Source: Phycisphaerae bacterium RAS2 (GTDB lineage: Bacteria; Planctomycetota; Phycisphaerae; UBA1845; UTPLA1). Taken from it: 64,000 nucleotides of DNA. Position numbers and translations under genes: made by a program. Under the pieces are notes generated by a model. The model was not told where the DNA came from, searched no databases, and was given only the letters and a program-made list of their open reading frames with translations. Shown one piece after another: positions 17,725-28,384 of this stretch. How positions within the stretch are numbered: the first letter of the stretch is position 1; each line of letters opens with the position of its first letter. The stretch spans positions 1,736,001-1,800,000 of the forward strand of contig CP036352.1 in assembly GCA_007753915.1 (NCBI GenBank). The letters run 5' to 3'.

Positions 17725-18066
17725 ATGGCGACATACACTTCCAAGCATCGATTCGCTCGAATCAGCCCGCGCAAGGCGCGGCTGGTGACAGAGCTGATCG
17801 CCGGGCGTCACGTTAACGACGCGCTGGATCTGTTGAAGTTCACCAACAAGCGCGCGAGCGTCCTGGTGGACAAGGTGCTCCGCGCGGCGATGGCCGATGC
17901 CGACGAGCGGGAAGCCGACGTACGACGGTTGTTTGTTCACGAGGCGCGGGTCGACGGCGGGCCGATCATCAAGCGTTTCCAGCCGAAGGATCGCGGCCGG
18001 GCGCATTCGATTCACAAGCGAACCAGCCACATCGTGGTGACGGTCGGCGAAGGACCGAGAGGCTAA
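17725..18066 (+). CDS. rplV: 50S ribosomal protein uL22
   Basis: 113 residues. RISPRKARLVTELIAGR identifies the family. The beta-hairpin that reaches into the exit tunnel is at DGGPIIKRFQPKDRGRAHSIHKRTSHI. The start ATG follows AGCAAGAA, and the gene is tightly spaced between uS19 and uS3. Confidence 0.97.
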   Translation: MATYTSKHRFARISPRKARLVTELIAGRHVNDALDLLKFTNKRASVLVDKVLRAAMADADEREADVRRLFVHEARVDGGPIIKRFQPKDRGRAHSIHKRTSHIVVTVGEGPRG

Positions 18067-18073
18067 AGGCAAC

Positions 18074-18874
18074 ATGGGACAGAAAACGCATCCAATCGGA
18101 TTCCGAGTCGGCGTCACCGAAGATTGGCGCTCGCGCTGGTACGCGCCGAAGGCGGCCTACGCCGAGTTCCTCATTGAGGACCAGAAGATTCGAAAGCTGA
18201 TCGAACTCAAGCTCAACCGTACGCCGCCTTTCGCGGGCTGCGCGAAGGTTGAGATCGAGCGCACGCGCAACGAGGTAAAGGTCGTCCTGCACACAGCGCG
18301 ACCGGGCATGGTCATCGGTCCGAAGGGGGCCGAGGTCGACAAGCTTCGCGAAGCCGTGGAAGACCTGATCGACCGCAAGGTCAGCGTCAACATCATCGAG
18401 ATCAAGAATCCTGATTTGAATGCCCAGTTGATCGCCCAGGACATCTGCGAGCAGCTCAAGCGCCGCGCATCGTTCCGCCGGGCCATGAAGCAGCGCTGCG
18501 AGCAGGCGATGGGTGCCGGTGCCCTCGGCGTGAAGGTCATCTGCAAGGGCCGGCTCGGCGGTGCGGAAATGTCGCGCATGGAGACGCAGAAGGTCGGCTC
18601 GATTCCGCTCCAGACGCTCGACGCCCACGTGGACTACGGCTTCGCGACGGCGTTCACGACGTACGGCGCGATCGGCGTGCGGGTCTGGCTTTACAAAGGT
18701 CAATATGGCGAGGAAGTCGACGCCGCGGCAGCCGCCGAGGGTGGATCGGCATCGGCGCCGCGCGGTCGACGGGCTCGCGCGTTGCGTCAACACGGTGGAG
18801 CCCCCGGCGGGACGTCGGCGCCGGTTTCGGCCCCCGCGGGCGGTGACGGCGCGAATGCGGGCCAGGGAAGTTAA
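18074..18874 (+). CDS. rpsC: 30S ribosomal protein uS3
   Basis: 266 residues. GQKTHPIGFRVGV starts the protein. The KH domain with the GPKGAEVDKLR loop lies near residues 80-95, and GVKVICKGRLGGAEMSR marks the C-terminal domain at the mRNA entry tunnel. After about residue 215 there is a 50-residue Ala/Gly/Ser/Arg-rich tail (APRGRRARA onward) that is absent from E. coli and likely disordered. Confidence 0.97.
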   Translation: MGQKTHPIGFRVGVTEDWRSRWYAPKAAYAEFLIEDQKIRKLIELKLNRTPPFAGCAKVEIERTRNEVKVVLHTARPGMVIGPKGAEVDKLREAVEDLIDRKVSVNIIEIKNPDLNAQLIAQDICEQLKRRASFRRAMKQRCEQAMGAGALGVKVICKGRLGGAEMSRMETQKVGSIPLQTLDAHVDYGFATAFTTYGAIGVRVWLYKGQYGEEVDAAAAAEGGSASAPRGRRARALRQHGGAPGGTSAPVSAPAGGDGANAGQGS

Positions 18875-18893
18875 TACGAGGGAGTGAGCAGTC

Positions 18894-19313
18894 ATGGCGT
18901 TGATGCCATCGAGAGTGAAGTATCGCAAGCACCAGCGCGGCAAGCTGCGCGGCAATGCCACGCGCGGCAACACCGTCTCGTACGGCGAGTTCGGGTTGCA
19001 GACGCTTGAGGGCGGCTGGATCAGCGGCCGTCAGATCGAGGCGGGCCGCATGTGTGCGTCGCACTTCCTTCAGCGGCAGGGACGTGTGTTCATCCGAATT
19101 TTTCCGCACAAGAGCGTGTCCTCCAAGCCGCTGGAAACGCGCATGGGCAAGGGCAAGGGCGAGCCGGATTACTGGGTCGCCGTGGTGAAGCCCGGCACGG
19201 TTTTGTTTGAGATCGGCGGCGTCGATGAGACGGTGGCGCGTCAGGCGCTGGGCGGCGTGGCCCACAAGATGCCGATGCGGTGCCGGTTTGTGAAGCGGCG
19301 ACACGGGATTTGA
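18894..19313 (+). CDS. rplP: 50S ribosomal protein uL16
   Basis: 139 residues, the normal length. MPSRVKYRKHQRGK, ITGRQIEAGR-type text (here ISGRQIEAGRMC), FIRIFPHKSVSSKP and MGKGKGEPDYWVAVVKPG are family signatures. uL16 positions the acceptor arm of A-site tRNA. Confidence 0.97.
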   Translation: MALMPSRVKYRKHQRGKLRGNATRGNTVSYGEFGLQTLEGGWISGRQIEAGRMCASHFLQRQGRVFIRIFPHKSVSSKPLETRMGKGKGEPDYWVAVVKPGTVLFEIGGVDETVARQALGGVAHKMPMRCRFVKRRHGI

Positions 19314-19353
19314 CGGGAGCGAGTCCGGCGTTTCGCGCCGGGGAGCAAGGGCG

Positions 19354-19626
19354 ATGAAGGTAACGGATATTCGCGAGCTGAAGACCGACGAGCTTCACAA
19401 CGAGCTGGACCGAATGCGCCGGCATTTGTTTGACTTGCGCAGCCAGCGCGTCACGGAGAAGCTTGAGGATCCGACGCAACTGGCCAAGACCAAAAAGGGC
19501 ATCGCGCGCCTGCTGACGGTGTTGAGCGAGCGCGGCGAGAAGGACGTTGAGCAGAAGCAGATGAAGCTGGAGTCGGCCGGCGGAAGCCGGGCCGCGAAGG
19601 CGACGACGAAGGCGAAAAAGGCATAG
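19354..19626 (+). CDS. rpmC: 50S ribosomal protein uL29
   Basis: 90 residues, longer than the usual 63-70. The core is VTDIRELKTDELHNELDRMRRHLFDLRSQRVT with the expected basic AKTKKGIARLLTVL helix. The final 25 residues are a Lys/Ala-rich extension (SRAAKATTKAKKA). The gene lies near the tunnel-exit protein genes in the standard order L16-L29-S17. Confidence 0.95.
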   Translation: MKVTDIRELKTDELHNELDRMRRHLFDLRSQRVTEKLEDPTQLAKTKKGIARLLTVLSERGEKDVEQKQMKLESAGGSRAAKATTKAKKA

Positions 19627-19650
19627 CGAACAAACGGGCACGGACGAGTC

Positions 19651-19968
19651 GTGCCAATGGGTAGAACGATGGCAGCGATGGACACGGTGACGACCTCCGA
19701 CGCGACGGCCCGCAAGGGTCGGCGCACCAAGATCGCGGTAGTCGAGAGCGACCGGGGCGACAAGACGCTTCGGGTTCGCATTGACCGCCTCGCGAAGCAC
19801 GCAAAGTACGGCAAGTATCAGCGCCGCCGGAGCGTGCTGCACGTTCACGACGAGAAGAACGAGGCGAAGGCCGGTGATGTGGTCGAGATCATGGAATGCC
19901 GGCCGATCAGCAAGACGAAATCGTGGCGACTGCTGCGCGTGGTGCGCAAGGCGATACAGGTGTCGTAA
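19651..19968 (+). CDS. rpsQ: 30S ribosomal protein uS17
   Basis: 105 residues from GTG. In-frame ATGs at 19657 and 19669 are equally possible starts, because the N-terminal 20 residues are non-conserved and no strong ribosome binding site decides between them. The OB-fold core is clear ([20 protein letters not shown] and [37 protein letters not shown]). The stop codon shares a base with the L14 start. Confidence 0.96.
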   Translation: MPMGRTMAAMDTVTTSDATARKGRRTKIAVVESDRGDKTLRVRIDRLAKHAKYGKYQRRRSVLHVHDEKNEAKAGDVVEIMECRPISKTKSWRLLRVVRKAIQVS

Positions 19969-20381
19969 TGATTCAAGCGGAAAGCGTATTGGACATCGCG
20001 GACAACACCGGCGCGAAGCGCGCGCTGGTCATCCGCGTGCTGGGCGGTTCGACGGCGCGAGGCTCGTTCACGCGGCGGACGGCGTCGGTCGGCGACGTCG
20101 TCGTGTGTGCTGTGAAGAAGGCGCTGCCCAACAGCGATTACCTGATGGGTTCGACGCGCAAGGAGCGCGGCACCCGTCGAAAGGTGAAGGCTGTGATCGT
20201 GCGGACCAAGAAGCAGGTTCGCCGGCCGGACGGCAGCTACGTGAAGTTTGACAGCAACGCGGCGGTGATCATCGACGACGAGCGCAATCCGAAGGGAACG
20301 CGCATCTTCGGCGCGGTGGCCCGCGAGTTGCGCGAAAAGGGTTTCATGAAGATCGTCTCGCTCGCGAGCGAAGTGGTTTGA
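19968..20381 (+). CDS. rplN: 50S ribosomal protein uL14
   Basis: 137 residues from the ATG that overlaps the uS17 stop (TAATG). [35 protein letters not shown] and [20 protein letters not shown] are invariant features. It is about 15 residues longer than the 122-residue norm. The extra residues fall in the first half: after GGS ([10 protein letters not shown]) and in the [17 protein letters not shown] loop. Confidence 0.96.
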   Translation: MIQAESVLDIADNTGAKRALVIRVLGGSTARGSFTRRTASVGDVVVCAVKKALPNSDYLMGSTRKERGTRRKVKAVIVRTKKQVRRPDGSYVKFDSNAAVIIDDERNPKGTRIFGAVARELREKGFMKIVSLASEVV

Positions 20382-20427
20382 CAGGCCGGCTCCGCCGACC
20401 GCGGCGCCGACAAGGGACGGAACAGAG

Positions 20428-20781
20428 ATGGCAGCGAAGATTCGCAAGAACGACATGGTCGAAGTGATCGCCGGCGACCACCGCGGTGAGCAGGGACGTG
20501 TGCTCCGCGTGGATCCGAAGAACGACCGCGTCTTCATCGAGGGCGTGAACCTGGTCTATCGCCACCTTCGACCCAGTCGGACGAATCCGCAGGGTGGTCG
20601 CATTCGCAAGGAAGCGGCGATTCATGTGTCGAACGTGATGCCCGTCGATCCGAAGACGGGCCGCGGGTCGCGCGTGCGGTTTGATGTGCAGCGGGATTCA
20701 GCGGGCAAGGTGCTGTCACGCAAGCGCGTGACGCGCAGCGGTACGACGCTGGAAGAGGCGAAGGCAACGGCGACGAAGTAA
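20428..20781 (+). CDS. rplX: 50S ribosomal protein uL24
   Basis: 117 residues. The KOW motif is [57 protein letters not shown] then matches uL24, an assembly initiator at the 5' end of 23S rRNA. The C-terminal [20 protein letters not shown] is a short extension. Confidence 0.96.
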   Translation: MAAKIRKNDMVEVIAGDHRGEQGRVLRVDPKNDRVFIEGVNLVYRHLRPSRTNPQGGRIRKEAAIHVSNVMPVDPKTGRGSRVRFDVQRDSAGKVLSRKRVTRSGTTLEEAKATATK

Positions 20782-20864
20782 CAAGCGGCAACGCGGCGTG
20801 ACGCGAATCGCCGCTCTGGAAGAATGCGGTCGCGGCTGACGCGGCCCGGTTTGGAAGACGAGAC

Positions 20865-21428
20865 ATGGCACGGTTGCAGGAACGGTACAAAAAAGAAGTG
20901 CTCCCGGCGATGCAGAAGGAGCTGGGTCGGACGAATGTCCTGTCGATTCCACGTCTGGAGAAGATCGTGGTGTCGATGGGCGTCGGCAAAGCGACCCTGG
21001 AGAAGAAGCGCCTGGACGCGGCAGCGAAAGAACTCGCGCAGATCACCGGTCAGAAGCCGGTGCTGTGCGTGGCGCGCAAGAGCGTGTCGAACTTCAAGCT
21101 GCGCGAAGGTCTGCTGATCGGCGCGAAGGTGACGCTGCGCGGCAAGCGGATGTTCGAGTTTCTGGATCGCCTGATCTGCGTCGCCATTCCGCGTATCCGC
21201 GACTTTCGCGGGCTGGACCCGCGCAGCTTCGACGGGCGCGGCAATTTCAGCATGGGCCTGACCGAGCAGACGGTCTTCCCCGAAGTCGACGCGGACCGGG
21301 TTGAATTTCAACAGGGAATGAACATCACGTTCGTGACCTCGGCGCGGAATGACAACGAGTGCCGGCGGTTTCTGTCGCTGATGGGCATGCCGTTCCGGAA
21401 GGACGAAAAGGCGGCAACGAATAATTAA
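20865..21428 (+). CDS. rplE: 50S ribosomal protein uL5
   Basis: 187 residues, the family length. [39 protein letters not shown] and [30 protein letters not shown] identify uL5, which binds 5S rRNA and contacts P-site tRNA. It follows L24 by 83 bases, the second largest internal gap before secY. Confidence 0.97.
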   Translation: MARLQERYKKEVLPAMQKELGRTNVLSIPRLEKIVVSMGVGKATLEKKRLDAAAKELAQITGQKPVLCVARKSVSNFKLREGLLIGAKVTLRGKRMFEFLDRLICVAIPRIRDFRGLDPRSFDGRGNFSMGLTEQTVFPEVDADRVEFQQGMNITFVTSARNDNECRRFLSLMGMPFRKDEKAATNN

Positions 21429-21439
21429 GGACGGCGGAT

Positions 21440-21625
21440 ATGGCGAGAAAGTGCTGGCGGATCAAGGCAAAGGCGAAGCCCAAGTTCAAAGTTCGGGCGT
21501 ACACGCGCTGCGAAGTGTGCGGCCGATCCCGCGCGGTGTACAAGAAGTTCAAGCTGTGCCGCCTGTGTTTCCGCAACATGGCGTTGGAAGGCAAGATCCC
21601 CGGCGTACGCAAGGCGAGCTGGTAA
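21440..21625 (+). CDS. rpsN: 30S ribosomal protein uS14, zinc-binding type
   Basis: 61 residues, the short zinc-ribbon form of uS14. Two Cys pairs, CEVC (24-27) and CRLC (40-43), are spaced as required to bind one zinc. [17 protein letters not shown] is the family C-terminus. The presence of the zinc form means this gene alone would not cover zinc starvation. Confidence 0.97.
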   Translation: MARKCWRIKAKAKPKFKVRAYTRCEVCGRSRAVYKKFKLCRLCFRNMALEGKIPGVRKASW

Positions 21626-21700
21626 TTCGAGACCGAGATGAACCGGACAGCCGCCTGTTGACGGCCGCCGTGGTGAACGAAACGAGAACGAGGCAGACGC

Positions 21701-22096
21701 ATGTGGAGTGACCCGTTAGCAGACCTGTTGAGCCGGATACGCAACGGCGTTCGGAACCGTACGAAGCAGATCATGGTTCCGTTCAGCAGCGTGAAGCTGG
21801 CCGTTTGCGATGTGCTGAAGCAGGAAGGCTTCATCGAAGGCGCCGAGAAGATCGCCGACGGCAAGCAGGGCGCGCTGCGCATCACGCTGAAGTACGGCCC
21901 GCGCGGCGAGCAGGTGATCAATTTCGTGAAGCGCGAGAGCAAGGCGGGTTGCCGCAAGTACGTCGCCGTGGATGAGATTCCCAAGGTGCTCAACGGCATG
22001 GGCATTGCGATTCTGTCCACGAGTCACGGAATGATGTCGGATCGCCAGTGCCGCGAGAAGAAGGTCGGCGGCGAGCTGGTCTGCACGGTGTATTGA
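21701..22096 (+). CDS. rpsH: 30S ribosomal protein uS8
   Basis: 131 residues. DPLADLLSRIRNGVRNRTKQIMVPFSSVK is the N-terminal signature, and the C-terminus has GMGIAILSTSHGMMSDRQCREKKVGGELVCTVY. In E. coli uS8 represses the spc operon by binding a site around the L5 gene; no such site was sought here. Confidence 0.97.
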   Translation: MWSDPLADLLSRIRNGVRNRTKQIMVPFSSVKLAVCDVLKQEGFIEGAEKIADGKQGALRITLKYGPRGEQVINFVKRESKAGCRKYVAVDEIPKVLNGMGIAILSTSHGMMSDRQCREKKVGGELVCTVY

Positions 22097-22149
22097 TTGA
22101 GCGGTTGAATCGCGCGGCGGCCGGACGCGCCGCGATTGAGGACAGGACG

Positions 22150-22728
22150 ATGTCACGAGTAGGAAAAAAGCCGATTGCTCTGCCCGGCGGTGTGAAGCCG
22201 AACATCCAGGGCGACCAGATCAGCGTGACCGGCCCGAAGGGCACGCTTTCGTTTCGTCATGCGCGCGGCGTGAAGGTCGCGCACGATGCCGGCGCCAATT
22301 CGATCGTGGTCTCGCGCGACGGCGACACCGCCCAGCATCGCGCGTTGCACGGCACAACCCGCGCCCTGCTGCAGAACATGGTGGTCGGGGTCAGCGCTGG
22401 CTACGAGCAGAAAATGGAAATCTACGGCACGGGTTACAGCTGCGCCGTGCAGGGTCAGACGCTCGAGTTGAACGTGGGCTATTCGCACTCGATCAAGGTG
22501 CCGATCCCCGCAGGGGTGAAGGTCACCATTGAGGTCGCCCAGACGAAGGGCGACGAGACGCCGGCCAAGCTGACGATCGCCGGCATCGACAAGCAGGTTG
22601 TCGGAACCGTGGCGCGGGCGGTGAAGGATGCACGGCATCCCGAGCCATACAAGGGCAAGGGCGTTCGATATCTCGGTGAGCAGATTCGGCGCAAGGCCGG
22701 CAAGGCGTTTGCCGGAACGGGCGCCTAA
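22150..22728 (+). CDS. rplF: 50S ribosomal protein uL6
   Basis: 192 residues from the ATG at 22150; upstream in-frame starts overlap the S8 gene and lack homology. [16 protein letters not shown] opens the protein. The C-terminal half has the signature [23 protein letters not shown]. uL6 lies near the sarcin-ricin loop used by elongation factors. Confidence 0.97.
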   Translation: MSRVGKKPIALPGGVKPNIQGDQISVTGPKGTLSFRHARGVKVAHDAGANSIVVSRDGDTAQHRALHGTTRALLQNMVVGVSAGYEQKMEIYGTGYSCAVQGQTLELNVGYSHSIKVPIPAGVKVTIEVAQTKGDETPAKLTIAGIDKQVVGTVARAVKDARHPEPYKGKGVRYLGEQIRRKAGKAFAGTGA

Positions 22729-22751
22729 GCAGGCGATGGGTTGGTGAAGCG

Positions 22752-23120
22752 ATGAAGAAACTGAAACTCAAACAGGTGCGTCATGATCGCCGAAAGCGGC
22801 GTGTTCGCGCGAGCGTGATGGGCACGCCGCAGCGCCCGCGGCTGACGGTCTTTCGCAGTTTGGCGAACATCAGCGCGCAGCTCGTGGACGACTTGAGCGG
22901 CAAGACGATTTGCGCGGCTTCGACGGTCGACAAGGCGCTCGCCGAGCAGGTGAAGTACGGCGGGAATTGCAAGGCTGCCGAAATGGTCGGCCAGGTCATT
23001 GCCGAGCGGGCGCGGATGAAGGGAATCAAGCAGGTGGCCTTTGATCGGAACGGCCGCCATTTTCATGGTCGCGTGAAGGCGCTTGCCGAGGCGGCGCGCA
23101 AGAGCGGCCTGGAGTTTTAA
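22752..23120 (+). CDS. rplR: 50S ribosomal protein uL18
   Basis: 122 residues. [34 protein letters not shown] is the basic, 5S rRNA-binding N-terminal region. [28 protein letters not shown] is the invariant C-terminus (FDRxGxxYHGRV type). Confidence 0.97.
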   Translation: MKKLKLKQVRHDRRKRRVRASVMGTPQRPRLTVFRSLANISAQLVDDLSGKTICAASTVDKALAEQVKYGGNCKAAEMVGQVIAERARMKGIKQVAFDRNGRHFHGRVKALAEAARKSGLEF

Positions 23121-23141
23121 CGAAAGACGGAAGAACCAAGC

Positions 23142-23660
23142 ATGGCGATTCGCAGACGACAACAGCAACAATCGCGCGACGAGCAATCCGGCCCGTCGTA
23201 TGACGACAACGTGGTGAAGGTCTACCGCTGCGCGAAGGTGGTCAAGGGCGGCCGGCGGTTCAGCTTCGCCGCGCTGGTCGTCGTCGGTGACCGCAACCGC
23301 CGCGTCGGGTACGGCTATGGCAAGGCCAACGAAGTGCCCAATGCCGTTGAGAAGGGCCGCAAGGCCGCGACGCGCGCGATGCGACCCGTTCCGTTGAGCG
23401 GCTCGACGATTCCGCATGAGGTCATCGGGCGGTTTGGTTCCAGTCGCGTGAAGCTGCTTCCGGCTTCGGAAGGAACGGGCGTCATCGCCGGCGCCAGCGT
23501 TCGTGCGGTGCTGGAGCTGGCCGGTGTAAAGGATTGCCTGACGAAGGCGTACGGTTCGAGCAGCCCGAAGAACTTGGTCAAGGCGACAATGAACGCGCTG
23601 CTGACGCTGCGTGATCGTTCGACGGTGGAGAAGTTGCGCGGCGTGACGCTGTCGGCCTGA
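23142..23660 (+). CDS. rpsE: 30S ribosomal protein uS5
   Basis: 172 residues. The double-stranded RNA-binding-like domain is VKVYRCAKVVKGGRRFSFAALVVVGDRNRRVGYGYGKANEVPNAVEKG. The C-terminal domain has GVIAGASVRAVLELAGVKDCLTKAYGSSSPKNLVKAT. The gene is followed directly (46 bases) by L15; the L30 gene that usually lies between them is missing. Confidence 0.97.
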   Translation: MAIRRRQQQQSRDEQSGPSYDDNVVKVYRCAKVVKGGRRFSFAALVVVGDRNRRVGYGYGKANEVPNAVEKGRKAATRAMRPVPLSGSTIPHEVIGRFGSSRVKLLPASEGTGVIAGASVRAVLELAGVKDCLTKAYGSSSPKNLVKATMNALLTLRDRSTVEKLRGVTLSA

Positions 23661-23706
23661 CCATGCGGTCGAATGAGGACCGCTTAGCAAGACGAGATCG
23701 GCAAAC

Positions 23707-24318
23707 ATGAACATCACAGAAATCACGAAAAAAGCCGGCGCCAAACCGCCTCGACGGCGAGTCGGTCGCGGTGAAGGCAGCGGCTGGGGCAAGACAGCCG
23801 GTTACGGCCACAAGGGCCAGAACGCACGGGCCGGCGGCGGTGCCAAGCGCGGCCTGTTGAGCGAGGGCGGCGTGTTTCCGCTGTTCCGGCGCATTCCCAA
23901 GGTGGGGTTCAACAACAAGAATTTCACCGCCCGGTATCAGGTCGTGAACGTGTCCGACCTGGACAAGCGTTTTGACAACGGCGCGCACGTGACGGCGGCG
24001 ACGCTGTGGGAAGCGGGACTGATTCGCGACGCGAAAGCGCCGGTCAAGGTGCTGGGCGACGGCGCGATCGCGAAGAAGCTGACGGTCGAGGCGGAACGCT
24101 TCAGCGCCGACGCGGCGAAGAAGATTGAGTCCGCAGGCGGCAAGGTGACGCGCCTGGGCCCGCAGCCGAAGAAGAAATTTGTCAAACGTCCGGCGGCGGC
24201 AGCCAAGAAGGCCTCGCCCGAGGGCGAGAGCGGCGATGCCAAGCCGGCCAAGGAAGCAAAGGGCAAAGAGGCCAAGGGCAAGGGCGCGCCGCAAGGTGAA
24301 GGGGGCGAATCGGCCTAG
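23707..24318 (+). CDS. rplO: 50S ribosomal protein uL15 with charged C-terminal extension
   Basis: 203 residues against about 145 in E. coli. The conserved core is present: RRVGRGEGSGWGKTAGYGHKGQNARAGGG, then GGVFPLFRRIPKVGF, and DGAIAKKLTVEAERFSADAAKKIESAGGKV. Residues from about 150 form a Lys/Ala/Glu/Pro/Gly-rich tail of about 50 residues (KEAKGKEAKGKG type), which is probably disordered. Confidence 0.97.
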   Translation: MNITEITKKAGAKPPRRRVGRGEGSGWGKTAGYGHKGQNARAGGGAKRGLLSEGGVFPLFRRIPKVGFNNKNFTARYQVVNVSDLDKRFDNGAHVTAATLWEAGLIRDAKAPVKVLGDGAIAKKLTVEAERFSADAAKKIESAGGKVTRLGPQPKKKFVKRPAAAAKKASPEGESGDAKPAKEAKGKEAKGKGAPQGEGGESA

Positions 24319-24412
24319 GCCGGCCGGGCCGCGTCGGTGTCGGCGCGGCGATCGGTTGGTGACGTGAAGCGGTCACGGCGGAGCGGTGCCCGCGGAAGGA
24401 CGCAAGAGCGCG

Positions 24413-25803
<1,391 letters not shown>

Positions 25804-25807
<4 letters not shown>

Positions 25808-26451
25808 ACCTGATCCTGCTGGGGCCGCCGGGCGCCGGGAAAGGCACCCAGGCGGTGAAGATCGCCGAGGCGTTCAATCTAGTGCATCTGTCCAGCGGAG
25901 ACATCCTGCGGGCCGAGCGCAAGAACCAAACGCCACTCGGCAAGCAGGCCCAGGAGTATATGGACAAAGGCGTGCTCGTTCCGGATGACCTGATCCTGTC
26001 AATGATGATCGGGCAGATCGGGCGGATCGACACTGGACGAGGTTTTTTGTTGGACGGGTTTCCCCGGACGCTGGCGCAGGCAGAGGGGCTTGACCGGCGG
26101 CTGGAAGCTGCGAAGAGGCGAATTGATCGCGTGGTGAACATCGTGTTGTCCGACGAGATCGTGACCAAGCGCCTGACCGGGCGCTGGTCCTGTCCGCAGG
26201 ACGGCCGGGTGTATCACGAAATGTTTTCGCCGCCGCGGACCTCCGGTGCCTGCGATGCCTGCGGGACGGCGTTGACGCGGCGGAAGGACGATGAGCCGTC
26301 GGTGGTGTCGCAACGGCTTCGGACGTATCACGAAGAGACGCGCCCGCTGGAAGCCTATTATTCCAGTCGCGGCCTGATGGCGAATGTGGACGGTTCGGCG
26401 GAAGTGAGCGCGGTGACGGACGCGATCCGGAAGGTTTGTCAGGCGGCATGA
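25804..26451 (+). CDS. adk: adenylate kinase with zinc-type LID
   Basis: 215 residues, starting at a GTG overlapping the secY stop (GTGA). The enzyme converts ATP plus AMP to two ADP. P-loop GPPGAGKGTQ (7-16), NMP-binding SSGDILRAE (30-38), FLLDGFPRT (81-89) and TGRWSC (125-130) are present. The LID has the zinc-site spacing of Gram-positive enzymes, but the four ligand positions are Cys130, Asp133, Cys150 and Cys153. Thus Asp replaces the second Cys. B. subtilis Adk also has one Asp ligand, although at the fourth position. Zinc or iron is expected to stabilise the LID. Confidence 0.97.
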
Positions 26452-26501
26452 GAGACGGACTGGCACAACATCCGGAGCGCGCGGCGCGGGCAGGCTCAAG
26501 C

Positions 26502-27281
26502 ATGGCGGTACTCAAGAGCCCGCGCGAAATTGAATTGATGCGTTCCGCCGGTCGCGTCGTGTATCAGGTCTTGCAGCGGATGCGCGAGATCGTACGGCCG
26601 GGCGTTTGCACGGAGGTGCTGGGTACGGAAGCCGACAAGCTGATCGCGGAAGCCGGCGGCACGGCTTTGTTCCGCGGTGTGAAAACGCCGGCGACAAAGT
26701 TCCCGTTCCCGTCGGCCGTTTGTGTCAGCGTGAACGAAGAAGTGGTCCACGGGATTCCGGGGCCGCGTGTGTTGAAAGATGGCGACGTTGTCAGCATCGA
26801 CTGCGGCGTTCGCATGAAGGGTTACTGCGGCGATTCGGCGACGACGTTGCCGGTCGGTCGCATTCACCCCGACGTGAAGCGTCTGCTGGACGTGACGTCG
26901 GGCGCGTTGGAGCTGGCGATTCGCGAGATGCGGCCGGGCCGCATGTGGAGCGAGGTGGCCGGCGCCATGCAGCAATATGTCGAATCGGCGGGCTTCTCGG
27001 TGGTACGGGAGTTCGTCGGTCACGGCATCGGTCAGGGTATGCACGAGGAGCCGAAGGTTCCGAACTACACCGACCGCAAGCAGCGCAAGACCGACTTCCG
27101 GTTGGAGCCGGGTCTGGTTCTTGCGGTCGAGCCGATGGTGAACATGGGATCGGCCGAAGTGCGAGCGGGCGATTCAACGGGTTGGCCGCAGGTGACGAAG
27201 GACGGTCGCTGGTCGGCACACTTTGAACACACGGTGGCGGTGACGCCAACGGGTGTGGACGTATTGACGGACGGTCGATGA
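26502..27281 (+). CDS. map: methionine aminopeptidase, type I
   Basis: Removes the initiator Met from nascent proteins. From the ATG at 26502 it has 259 residues, the usual length; an ATG at 26448 overlaps the adk stop (ATGA) and is a possible translationally coupled start adding 18 residues. The metal ligands of the pita-bread fold are visible: the Asp in [18 protein letters not shown] (two Asp ligands), His in [12 protein letters not shown], and the Glu residues in LAVEPMVN and [11 protein letters not shown]. The region [11 protein letters not shown] supplies the substrate-pocket His. It follows adk as in many bacterial spc operons. Confidence 0.95.
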   Translation: MAVLKSPREIELMRSAGRVVYQVLQRMREIVRPGVCTEVLGTEADKLIAEAGGTALFRGVKTPATKFPFPSAVCVSVNEEVVHGIPGPRVLKDGDVVSIDCGVRMKGYCGDSATTLPVGRIHPDVKRLLDVTSGALELAIREMRPGRMWSEVAGAMQQYVESAGFSVVREFVGHGIGQGMHEEPKVPNYTDRKQRKTDFRLEPGLVLAVEPMVNMGSAEVRAGDSTGWPQVTKDGRWSAHFEHTVAVTPTGVDVLTDGR

Positions 27282-27318
27282 CGGTCGTCCAGGGCGCGAC
27301 AGCGCCGGAGGAAGTGCG

Positions 27319-27435
27319 ATGAAAGTGCGTAGCAGTGTTCGGCGCATTTGCGAGAATTGCAAGTTGATCAAGCGCAAGGGCGTGATCCGGGTGATCTGTT
27401 CGTCCAATCCGCGCCACAAGCAGCGACAGGGTTGA
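27319..27435 (+). CDS. rpmJ: 50S ribosomal protein bL36
   Basis: A 38-residue protein: [15 protein letters not shown] at the start, [15 protein letters not shown] at the end. The zinc ligands CxxC (Cys11, Cys14), Cys27 and His33 have family spacing, so this is the zinc-binding (C+) form. GAGGAAG sits a few bases before the ATG. It lies between map and S13 as in many bacteria; infA, which often lies here too, is absent. Confidence 0.95.
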   Translation: MKVRSSVRRICENCKLIKRKGVIRVICSSNPRHKQRQG

Positions 27436-27472
27436 GACGGCGGGCCGGCGTGCCCCTTGAAGGAGTCATGAT

Positions 27473-27859
27473 ATGCCGCGTATTGCAGGCGTGGACATTC
27501 CGAACGAGAAGCGTGTCGAGATCGCGCTTCAGTACGTCCATGGGATCGGGCCGCACCTGTCCCGTGTGATCCTGAAGGAAGCGGGAATCGCTCCGGATGT
27601 TCGCGCGAAGAACCTGACGGAAGACGAAATCAGCCGCATCGCCGGCATCATCGACCGCAACTACGTGGTCGAGGGCCAGCTCAAGCGCCAGGTGTCGCAG
27701 AACATCGCGCGACTGAAGGACATCCAATGCTATCGCGGCCTGCGCCATCGGCGCGGCCTGCCGGTGCGTGGTCAGCGCACGCGGACCAACGCGCGGACGC
27801 GCAAGGGTCCGAAGAAGACCGTCGCCGGCAAGAAGGGCGTGAAGGAACTGCGCAGCTAA
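27473..27859 (+). CDS. rpsM: 30S ribosomal protein uS13
   Basis: 128 residues. [26 protein letters not shown] is the N-terminal signature. [30 protein letters not shown] is the helix-turn and basic tail that contacts tRNA and uS19. A GAAGGAG ribosome binding site precedes the ATG. Confidence 0.97.
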   Translation: MPRIAGVDIPNEKRVEIALQYVHGIGPHLSRVILKEAGIAPDVRAKNLTEDEISRIAGIIDRNYVVEGQLKRQVSQNIARLKDIQCYRGLRHRRGLPVRGQRTRTNARTRKGPKKTVAGKKGVKELRS

Positions 27860-27980
27860 GGCATGAGGAGCCAAACCGGGCCGCGACCGTCAGGGAGCGG
27901 ACTCGATCCGAAAGACAAGGACTTGCAACGAATCCGGGCAGTACAGCCGGGAGCGATGTACGACGAGGAGAGTCAGTAGC

Positions 27981-28367
27981 GTGGCAAAAGCAGCAGGCAC
28001 GAAGAAGAAGACGCGGCGGAACGTGGCGCGAGGCATTGCGCACGTGAAGGCGTCTTTCAACAACACGACGGTGACGATCACCGACACCAACGGCGAAGTG
28101 CTCTGTTGGCAGTCGGCCGGTACCGTGGGATTCAAGGGAACGCGCAAGAGCACGCCCTTCGCCGCGCAGCGAGCGGGCGAGCAGGCGGCATCGGCCGCGC
28201 GCAAGTTCGGCCTTTCGGAAATTGAAGTCCGCGTGAAGGGTCCGGGGAGCGGCCGTGAGTCGGCCATTTCGGGCCTGCAGTCAGGCGGCCTGCGAATCTT
28301 GAGCATCGAAGACGTGACGCCGCTTCCGCACAACGGGTGCCGGCCGGCGCGCAAGCGGCGCGTGTAG
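27981..28367 (+). CDS. rpsK: 30S ribosomal protein uS11
   Basis: 128 residues beginning at [49 protein letters not shown] matches uS11, and the C-terminus [20 protein letters not shown] is invariant. It follows S13 by 121 bases, a wider gap than elsewhere in the alpha operon; no gene is visible in that gap. Confidence 0.97.
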   Translation: MAKAAGTKKKTRRNVARGIAHVKASFNNTTVTITDTNGEVLCWQSAGTVGFKGTRKSTPFAAQRAGEQAASAARKFGLSEIEVRVKGPGSGRESAISGLQSGGLRILSIEDVTPLPHNGCRPARKRRV

Positions 28368-28384
28368 CCAGAAGGATTGCTTGA

